Below, in pieces: positions 56,941 through 64,000 of a stretch of 64,000 bases of DNA. The DNA is from Nageia nagi (taxonomy: Eukaryota; Pinophyta), in NCBI GenBank assembly GCA_050084985.1, contig JBITNC010000001.1, forward strand, positions 38,812,001-38,876,000. Direction: 5' to 3'. A program made the translations under genes and the position numbers. The notes beneath the pieces were generated by a model, which had not been told where the DNA came from, ran no database searches, and saw only the letters and a list, made by a program, of their open reading frames with translations. Position 1 is the stretch's first letter; the number at the start of each line of letters is the position of its first letter.

Positions 56941-58190
56941 TAAATGCTACCCATTTACCAAGATCGACAACTACCACCCATTCAATTTTGCTATTTCAAA
57001 TGAGTTTTTTCCTACGCATCTGGCTATCATGTAAGGTTTGAACCATAAGGACTCAAACTTTTTATGTTTCCCTACCTTAGCTTTGTCCTCATCCCATTTC
57101 AATACCAGATCTCCCTCATTAAAATTTTCTAGAGTGGCTTTTCGGTTATCAAACCATTTCTTAACTATTTCATTTCTATTTTGCAAATTTTGATATGATT
57201 GATTCTAAGTTCTTCCAAGTGTAATAATTCGTTCATGCAAACTTGTAGTGGTTCAAAATCTTCCCCATACTCTTTTAAAATTTTCAAAGCTGGAAGCTCA
57301 AAATGACTTGGTAATACAACCCTTTTACCATACACTAATGTATACAGGCTAGCCTTAATAGCTAGCTTCACTATGATCCTGTCTACCCACAATGCCTAAT
57401 TGAGCTTTTCATGCCAAGTTCAGGGATTATCTTCCACTATTCTTTTGAGAATCTAGATCAAATTCTTGTTTGTAGACTCAGCCAGCCCATTACCCTGAGG
57501 GTAATAATTTGAAGACATCTTCCAATAGATACCAAACCTCATGGCAAAATCAATAACCTCTACCCCCACAAATGCTAAGCCATTATCTGAAATGATCATT
57601 TGGGGAATACCATACCTCGTGATTAATTTCTCAATAAATTTTAGAATGGTCTTTTGATTTGCTTCCTTTACAGCCTCTACTTCTGCCCATCTGGTGAAAA
57701 AGTCTGTTGCGGTGAGAATGAATTTGTGCCCAAATGATGAATTAGGATTAATAAATCTAATAAAATCCAACCCCCATTGTTGAAAAGGTTCTTCAGCCTG
57801 AATTGGTTCTAGCGGTAACACTACATTTCTCTTCCTTCCCATAAATCTTTGACATTTCTCACAGCTCTAGGATTTTGCAAAGGCTTCTTTAAACATAGTA
57901 GGCTAATAATATCTAGCTTGGATGATCTTACTCACCATTATGTATCCCAAATAATGACCTTTGGATATTCTAGAATGAAATTCTTTGATCAGCTTTGCTA
58001 TATTTGTCATGGGTATGCATCTCAACAAAACACCATCATGATTCCTTCTATACAGTACTTGATCTATCTTTGTGTAATTTTGAGCATGTATGCCGAACTA
58101 CCTCCTCTGGGATGCATTCATGTTAACAGGGAGCTTCTTAGACTCAAAATATTTGCTTAATTGATCCATCTAATCATCTATTATGTTCTC
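56941..58190 (-). pseudogene. pol: Integrase of element E
   Basis: Zinc finger with EFHSRISKGHYLGYIMVSKI and CEKCQRFMG (about 57990-57840; one stop each replaces Trp and Gln). The core is open at 57842-57453: WGLDFIRFINPNSSFGHKFI, MIISDNGLAFVGVEVIDFAM (Asp) and YYPQGNGLAESTNKNLI (Glu). C-terminal open pieces at 57392-57165 (ASLYTLVYGKRVVLPSHFEL) and 57186-56971 (FNEGDLVLKWDEDKAKVGKH; FKPYMIARCVGKNSFEIAKL). No chromodomain is visible, which fits a non-chromovirus lineage. Confidence 0.87.
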
Positions 58191-58790
58191 ATATCCTAGC
58201 TTTAGGGTTTCTTGTTTGATAAAACATATCATCCCTTCATCTGGTGCTATGGATTTTGCAAGCTGCTCACAAAGCACTCTTCCTTTTATGAGCTTGGTAG
58301 GCCGAATCTCTACATCATACTTGAGGATTTTCAAAATCCAACTGGGTTTTCCTTCCCTAATTTCTCCCTATATAATGTAAGATCTAACATCTAGATGAAT
58401 GGTTAGGATTAAAACCTTACTTTGAGCTACATAATGCTTCAATTTACCAAGAGCTTTAAGAATCGCCAACACTTGTTTCTCAATAAATGTGTACTTTTCC
58501 TCACAATTACTCAAGGTCTGACTGAAAAATGCAATAGGGTATTCTTCATTTCTTTCATACCTCTATGTTAAGATAGCTGCTACACTGGTATCAGAACCAT
58601 AAGCATACAGAATAAACTCTTTGCTAAAGTCTAGGTTTCTTAGTACAGGAGCTTTAGTAATTACCACCTTGATTTTTTGAAAAGCTTCTTTACCTTCTTT
58701 AGTCCACACAAAAGGAGTACCTTTTTTTAACATCTGGGTGATGGGTTTGATAATACTTGAGAAATCCTAAATGAATCTCCTGACAAAATT
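58191..58790 (-). pseudogene. pol: Classical RNase H of element E
   Basis: Minus strand: FVWTKEGKEAFQKIKVVITK, APVLRNLDFSKEFILYAYGS, DTSVAAILT, YERNEEYPIAFFSQTLSNCE, EKYTFIEKQVLAILKALGKL and KHYVAQSKVLILT (about 58725-58395). Then a connection region with ILKYDVEIRPTKLIKGRVLC. The domain is directly followed by integrase; no second RNase H lies here, unlike in A, B and D. Confidence 0.82.
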
Positions 58791-59640
58791 AATCTAACTA
58801 AGAAAGGACTACAGGGACTTCTTATTGGATGGAAGAACTAAATCATTTATCACTTTAATCCTATCTGGATCAATAGCCCAACCTTCTTTTGAAATAACAT
58901 GACCCAGTAATTTTCCCTCATCTACTACAAAAACTAACTTTTTAGGGTTCAAAGATATGCCATACCTTTTATATTTGATGAAGGCTTGCTCCAGGTGTTG
59001 AACATGTAAATTTTTGTCATGTGAGAAAATAGTAATATCATCAAGATACACCAATACACTCTTGTTTACTAACTCTCCGAAGGCATGATCCATAGCTCTT
59101 TGGAAAGTAGCTCCTACATTGGACAGTCTGAAAGGCATTCTTTGAAAAGCAAATGTGGCCCATTTAGTTGTAAAAGCTATTTTAAATTGATCTTCATTCT
59201 AGACCCAAACCTGATTGTACCTAGAGAAATCATATATCAAAGAGAACTTTTTGGCACCAGCTACAGTATTTAGTATTTGTTCCATTGGTGGTAAGGGATA
59301 GTGATCTTTCAAAGATAATCTATTAAAGCCCTAAAAATCCACACACAACCTTATATCACCATTTTTCTTCTAGACAGGCACAAGATTAGCTACCCAAGTG
59401 GAATGCTTGATGGGATAAATTATCCCAGCCTTGTACAATTTTAGAACCTCCTACTTCATGGCAACTTCAATCTTAGGGTTTACTGGTCTTTGTTTTTGTC
59501 TGACTATTTTAGCATCATCTATCAACTCAATTGTATGTTGTATCACTGATCTATCAAAAACCTTTAAATCATCATTAGACCAAGCAATAACATCAACATA
59601 TGTTTTGCATAATTATACAATTTCCTGAATCTATTTCAGA
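58791..59640 (-). pseudogene. pol: Reverse transcriptase of element E
   Basis: Minus strand: VNPKIEVAMK(stop)EVLKLYKAGII, IKHSTWVANLVPV, GDIRLCVDF(stop)GFNRLSLKDH then YPLPPMEQILNTVAGAKKFS, and an open part (59138-58809) with MPFRLSNVGATFQRAMDHAF, catalytic SVLVYLDDITIFSHDKNLH (YLDD intact), GISLNPKKLVFVVDEGKLLG and HVISKEGWAIDPDRI. Stops replace Gln and Trp codons (CAG/TGG to TAG). Confidence 0.88.
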
Positions 59641-60390
59641 GTATTAGATATACCAATTTTTACTTACTTACCTAGAAAAACTTCATGTTCTTTATAGTTA
59701 TTTGGGTTTATATTCATACCTCTTCTTTTTACTTGGTCACTCCTATCAAACAATCCTTTGAATGGAGTCAAATCCTTAGGGATTTTATTATTGTTCAGCT
59801 AGATTATGTCTTGCTCTTAGAAAACTTTGGAGTCCTCTTCACCTACTGCATGACATACAATTTATTGTAATAAAAATTGGTTAATTTGAGCCTCATCTTG
59901 GAACACCTACCAAAAGGAATCATTATCCAAAATTGATGGTCTAAAAATGAGCTGAACACCCTTCCTCCAGAACTAGTCATTGGTAGGATCAAAACTGGCT
60001 CCCATTTGTGCTAAGGTGTTAGCTTCTTGGTTGAATTTCCTTGGGATAGACTGAATATGTAATGCTTTGAAATGCTCAAATAGATCCCAAACTCGATTCC
60101 TATAAGATTTCAAATAATGATGCTTGACTAAACATTTACTTGTCACCCAACTCTGAATCCCCTTCGATCTTTAAACATTGAATTTTCATTTTGATGGCTT
60201 ATTCTAGTCAAGGTAAAGAGCTTCATATTCTATTGCATTATTGGAACATGACCAAGTGATTCTGAAAGAAAATTTATGTACCTTTCTAGTTGGGTTGGTT
60301 AGGATAATTCCAGCTTCGGATCCATTTTTGGAGTTTGCCCCATCAAAAGACATCTCCCAAATTTCATTTCTCTAAAAATCTTCCCTTGTG
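59641..60390 (-). pseudogene. pol: Archaeal-type RNase H of element E, placed before RT
   Basis: Minus strand from about 60360: NEIWEMSFDGANSKNGSEAG, IILTNPTRKVHKFSFRITWS, CSNNAIEYEALYLD, then decayed sequence to ALHIQSIPRKFNQEANTLAQ and MGASFDPTND near 60000. FDGA and the Glu of IEYEAL stand as in RVT_3 domains; the GDS motif (EGDSEL) is reached after a frame change near 60160. A linker region to RT follows (59900-59600). This is the second RNase H, located between protease and RT. The spacing rules out a mere duplication of the classical domain, which is present at 58.2-58.8 kb. Confidence 0.8.
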
Positions 60391-61150
60391 AGTTTCGAGA
60401 TGAAAGATTTTGATTCTATTAAACAATAATTTCCAAGCTCCATGTCATAGATAGTGTTGAGCATACTCATACTACAAGGGTATTCGGTTTGCAGTTCTTC
60501 CAGCAATTCATCTGATTCTTCCAATTTGCCAAATATTGCACAAATCTCCTCCTTTTTCTCTACATGAAACTTAGAAATTTCCTCATTATTCAATCTTACC
60601 CTCTTACTTCCATAAGGGATCAAATAATGGGTGTAGTCCATTGCTAGATAACCCCCTATTTTAGCTGTAAATTCTCTAGATAGACATAGCCCGAACAAAG
60701 GGGGCAACTCAACAACTACAACTTCTTGAGTAATAATTACAGAGGGACACTTATGTATTTTTAGGACTATATCTTTGATCACTCCTACTATTTTGATAGG
60801 TGTGGAATCCATTGTAGTACTATGGTGGATGTTCTTGTCATAGGCAACCCCATCACATCGTACACTGCTTTAGGCATCACAGTAGTAGCTACCCTAGAAT
60901 CAACTAGACAATTATGAAGTACATATCCCTCAATTTCTAGAGTCATATAAAAAGCTGGAGGTTTGTTCTTTCACATCCCTGGATATTTTGATGTCTAAAA
61001 AAGATTAAGCACTCTTTCCATTCCTTCATTCAATGCTATAAGAGATGTTTTTAGTAAATCAATTTGCTTAGGAATTTTTAAAGCTTCAAACAAGGACACT
61101 CTTGTAGGAGTTCTCTTTAGCTCCACCATAATGTTGAACTCTGGGATAGC
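60370..61150 (-). pseudogene. pol: Aspartic protease and linker of element E
   Basis: Minus strand near 60905-60830: CLVDSRVATTVMPKAVYDVM, i.e. the active-site Asp with 'DSG' changed to DSR (a G-to-A change would do this). After a frameshift comes an open frame at 60812-60372: STPIKIVGVIKDIVLKIHKC, ELPPLFGLCLSREFTAKIGG, YLAMDYTHYLIPYGSKRVRL, then an acidic tail that leads into the RNase H. The 'PPLFG--LSR-----GY--MD' block is typical of plant Ty3/gypsy polyproteins of this type. Confidence 0.75.
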
Positions 61151-61239
61151 TAAAGGTTTGCCAATTTTATTTCTAAATCTATCGGTAAATCTTTCCTAAA
61201 GCTGTAGAGTATCATCTTTTCTCTAATGCTTGGTGAGTG

Positions 61240-62820
61240 AAGGGAAACTTAACTTTTGGAGATTTTGATCACTGGCTTTAGGCATTGGTTTGGTTTCTAG
61301 AAATAGGAATTTTTGGGAAACCATTTCCTTTTTTGGGGTATTTTCCTTAGAATTGGAAACTGAATCTTGCTTTTTAGGAATCACTGAATCAAAACTCTTT
61401 TAGGATTCAACTTTTCTTTTCAAAATACCAGAGACTACGGGTTTTTTCCTTGATCTTGTTTCCGTAGCAAAAACTCCTATATCTGCTGGTGCAAAATTCA
61501 TTAGGTTCACATCTTGGTTCATGTTGTCAGCTACACCAAGTGAAGGAATACCCCCACTTCTTGATAAATACTCTTGGTATTGATAAACAGGACATGTTGT
61601 TTGTTCATGAGCATCATTGTAGGCTAAACACAAACCAGTGGCTAACTTAGAAGAGGAAGCTTAGTCTACATCCTCATTTAACACATGCTGAGCCTTCTCA
61701 ATAGTAGGATAAGGATATCTTCTTACATTGCTTTACCTACTTAGAATGGTAATCTGATTTGCCATATTCCTACACAAATTTTAGAGTTCCTAAATCTCTA
61801 TCAATGAAGCTACCCCTTGATTCATATTAGGCCAAGGAGGGGCTGGTAAGGCCAAGGGAGCTCTAGGGACTGGCAAGGTTGATGGCCACTATTGAACAAG
61901 GGTGGGAATACTGGCCAGAGGTGGAGCCAAACTAACTACTTGAGGTCTCAAAATTTGCTCTTGGGTAGTTACTGGAAAATAAGGCATTGGCATGCGACTT
62001 GGTAATTTTCCTACTAAAATAAGGTAGGCTTCGACATATACTACTTGTCTATAGACCTTCGAGAAAGTATTTACTCTAGAATTTTGGATTTGTAGAGAGA
62101 GATCCAAAGGAAAGGCTCTCAGGTAATACACTAGGGCTTGAAATTGCTAAGGCCTGACTGGCATTGGGACTCTCATCCAAGTTTTTTGGAATCTAATGTT
62201 GAAATTAGGGATATTTTCTTACTCATATCTTTTGATTGAAGTGAACTATGTTAACAGAGAAAAAGGATCTCCTAATTCATTAAATTCCAAGATAAAGGGC
62301 TCTGCTAGTTGAGCCCAAGTGGTTATAGATCCATTAGGAAGGCCCCTGTACCAATCTAGGACCTTTCCTTTGAAAGATTGAGCCAGTAATCTCACCATGA
62401 CATCTTCATGTTGAATATTATGAATCTTAGCTAGGCTAGCTACATCAACATAATACTCATAAGCCATTTTCTCTGAAGTTGCATCAAACTCTGGAAGGAT
62501 TTTGAAAACATTTACTGAGATGTCATGTAACATGGCCAGGGCTATTGGTACCCCATTATCCCATGCTGGATAAATATTCTAAGCTGGATTAGTCATTTTA
62601 AGAGAGGTATTTCTAGTGTGAAGATTGAATGGTTCTAGCTTGGTAAAGGATTTTAGGATGCTGATACTATTTAGAGACTTGGACTTGATCAGGGTATTTC
62701 TCTTAGGAGCATCAAACATTCTAAAATCTAGTGCTTCTTTTGCTACTTTGGTTCTAGATCTAGTCCACATAAACTCTAGGTTGCAAAAGAAAATAAAAAG
62801 GTTCAAAAGCACATATGATA
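61240..62820 (-). pseudogene. gag: gag of element E
   Basis: Start near 62812 with a basic N-terminus (MWTRSRTKVAKEALDFRMFD, just inside). The core is open at 62533-62246: FKILPEFDATSEKMAYEYYV, DVASLAKIHNIQHEDVMVRL, AQSFKGKVLDWYRGLPNGSI and TTWAQLAEPFILEFNELGD, the canonical Retrotrans_gag pattern. A Pro/Ala-rich segment (62131-61889) follows, then at about 61633 MCLAYNDAHEQTTCPVYQYQ, a zinc-knuckle relic (C---------H----C). A basic tail ends near 61400-61240. Confidence 0.83.
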
Positions 62821-62890
62821 TTTACAAACAATCTGCTTTAATACATACCATAGATAGTGCTTCAGTAGAGTCACCAATAAGTTTCTTTGT

Positions 62891-62909
62891 GTCCCACTGA
62901 GCATGCCAA
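62891..62909 (-). other. Primer-binding site of element E
   Basis: Minus strand TTGGCATGCTCAGTGGGAC, ten bases inside the 5' LTR end at 62920. One mismatch to D's site at 37221-37239. The tRNA is not assigned. Confidence 0.7.
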
Positions 62910-62919
62910 AAAGAAATAC

Positions 62920-64000
62920 TATTGATTAGGATTGTGTAATATATGCACCATGAACAATCTCAACCAAAGTAAATCAAGAACAGACTATAGTGATAGTCTG
63001 ATCTTCGGAGAAGGCCGATTCCTTATCTATTGGGTATAAGAGAAGTAACAGGAAAGAAAATAAAAGGAGTAGAGTGTGAGGAATTTAAGCAAAGGGCTTA
63101 GGGTAACAAGAGAGAAAGTAAAGGTGAATCACTAGTTCAACACGGGCTTTCATAGGGTGTGAAACCTTGGCTTGAATCTAGTGTAGCAGCTACAGTACAA
63201 GCTCTCACTCTCTAGTAGTTTCCCAGCTTTACTCTACCATGTATGCAGACACAATTATGCTAATAGATCATAATTATCATCCAAGAAACATGCCAAGCTA
63301 CCACAATGTAACCTAATTAAGAATAACAATTATGAGTGCTAGACAAGAAAGGTCAAGATGATATCATATTACTGATAAAAAATGCTAGTATTAGAGAACA
63401 AATGTAAAGAGCAAAACTAGGGCTTCTAACCCTTCTTCACTTTATTTTCATACACTTATACTGAAAAAATAATAGTTACAAGAAAATGAAAATAGAACAG
63501 TTACAAAAAATAGCCTCAAGATTCTGGCCACTTCTAACTATCATCATCTATATATGCCACTTGTCCAAATGTTACAAAATTGAGAAGGTCATGGAAGGTA
63601 ACATCTTCTCAAAACTAAGATTCTACCTCTTGCAGGTATCACATCCTCTAGGATCTATTTCTTGCCAAAATGTGACTATCTTTTCCTCTATGATGTTATC
63701 ATTTTATTCTAGAACACTTTACTTCTAGAACACTTAATTTACGAACTTCGGCTCTTCAATTATCTCTTGCTGACCTCACCTCCTCCAGAACCTGATCTTT
63801 TCCAAAATTGCAATTATCCTTTCTTTTATGACATCATCATTTCACTTTGGCATGCTTTATTCACTGACTTTTGCTTTTCAATTACCCCTTGCTGACCTCA
63901 CCATCTTTGAAACCTGGTCTTTACAAAAACTGTGACTATCCTTTCTTCTATGACATCATCATTTCACTCCGACATGCTTTATTTACTTCAGAAAAACTCT
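62920..64000 (-). repeat. 5' LTR of element E, cut by the window end
   Basis: Similar to 51741 onwards over at least 1,080 bases. Its inner end on the plus strand is TATTGATTAGG where the other copy has TGTTGATTAGG, so the terminal CA of the LTR (minus strand) has become TA, again a transition. The outer end and target-site duplication are outside the window. Confidence 0.88.

Larger units (their letters stand above)
51741..64000 (-). mobile_element. Element E: dual-RNase H Ty3/gypsy retrotransposon with a large sense 3' ORF
   Basis: Minus-strand order from the right: 5' LTR (running off the window), primer-binding site, gag, protease, archaeal-type RNase H, RT, RNase H, integrase, a ~3.6 kb extra reading frame, 3' LTR. 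The right-hand LTR is incomplete, so the element exceeds 12.3 kb. It sits in the gag of element C. LTRs differ at about 38 positions over about 600 aligned bases by eye (about 29 transitions), so it is younger than its hosts but not recent. It has fewer stops than A-D. Confidence 0.85.

Noticed and set aside
56971-57186. Chromodomain at the integrase C-terminus of E
   Set aside because: The segment is the usual integrase C-terminal barrel region (GDLVLKWDE...SFEIAKLNG); no aromatic-cage chromodomain motif follows, so E is not called a chromovirus.
1-64000. Organellar, viral or bacterial origin
   Set aside because: Reverse-transcribing elements of plant lineages, PMD domains, L1-type LINE and AT-rich CG-poor texture indicate plant nuclear DNA; no operons, rRNA or tRNA genes were seen.

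Overview
This window looks like nuclear DNA of a large-genome seed plant. Gymnosperm-like is my guess from texture only; no marker gene fixes the species. It is AT-rich, CG dinucleotides are visibly scarce, there is no compact gene set, and almost all recognisable coding sequence is decayed reverse-transcribing elements full of TAG/TAA/TGA stops. Most proteins called below are pseudogene segments read across stops and frameshifts.

Layout. (1) ~1530-9053: element F, minus strand: 5' LTR, primer-binding site, a decayed frame upstream of gag, and gag with a zinc-knuckle relic. No pol is visible. Antisense to it lies a plant-mobile-domain (PMD) pseudogene with an intron. A probable solo LTR carrying two tandem arrays splits F. 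(2) 9054-18105: element A, plus strand, cut by F on its left: RT, RNase H, second RNase H, integrase, an unrecognised 3' frame, an antisense PMD pseudogene, polypurine tract and 3' LTR. (3) 18106-19960: another antisense PMD fragment, then an island with more CG dinucleotides holding a candidate first exon and TATA box on the minus strand, the only stretch that looks like ordinary gene DNA. (4) 19955-35418: element B (plus; LTR, gag, PR, G-patch, RT, two RNases H, integrase), a decayed LINE on the minus strand, then a second copy of B's LTR. (5) 35419-50069: element D, plus, with minisatellite-bearing 5' LTR, gag, PR, G-patch, RT, two RNases H, integrase and a distal antisense PMD pseudogene. 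(6) 50070-51740: element C, a sister of B, cut in gag. (7) 51741-64000: element E, minus: both LTRs (the right one runs off the window), gag, PR, archaeal-type RNase H, RT, RNase H, integrase, and a ~3.6 kb sense reading frame downstream of integrase.

The Ty3/gypsy elements with pol carry two RNase H domains, the hallmark of the plant Tat lineage. In A, B and D the extra RNase H follows RT-RNase H; in E it precedes RT. F, A and D each carry a PMD pseudogene on the strand opposite to gag-pol. The elements appear nested: F in A on the left, and on the right c2 > D > C > E, so the right halves of D, C and E should lie beyond the window. The C/E junction is proven by alignment with B, which keeps the uninterrupted sequence.

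The most interesting items are the recurrent antisense PMD genes, E's large 3' ORF (unknown globular part, basic NLS-like segment, Pro/Ser linker, coiled coil), the RNase H order switch, G-patch motifs after the protease in B and D, and the candidate exon at 19242-19319.
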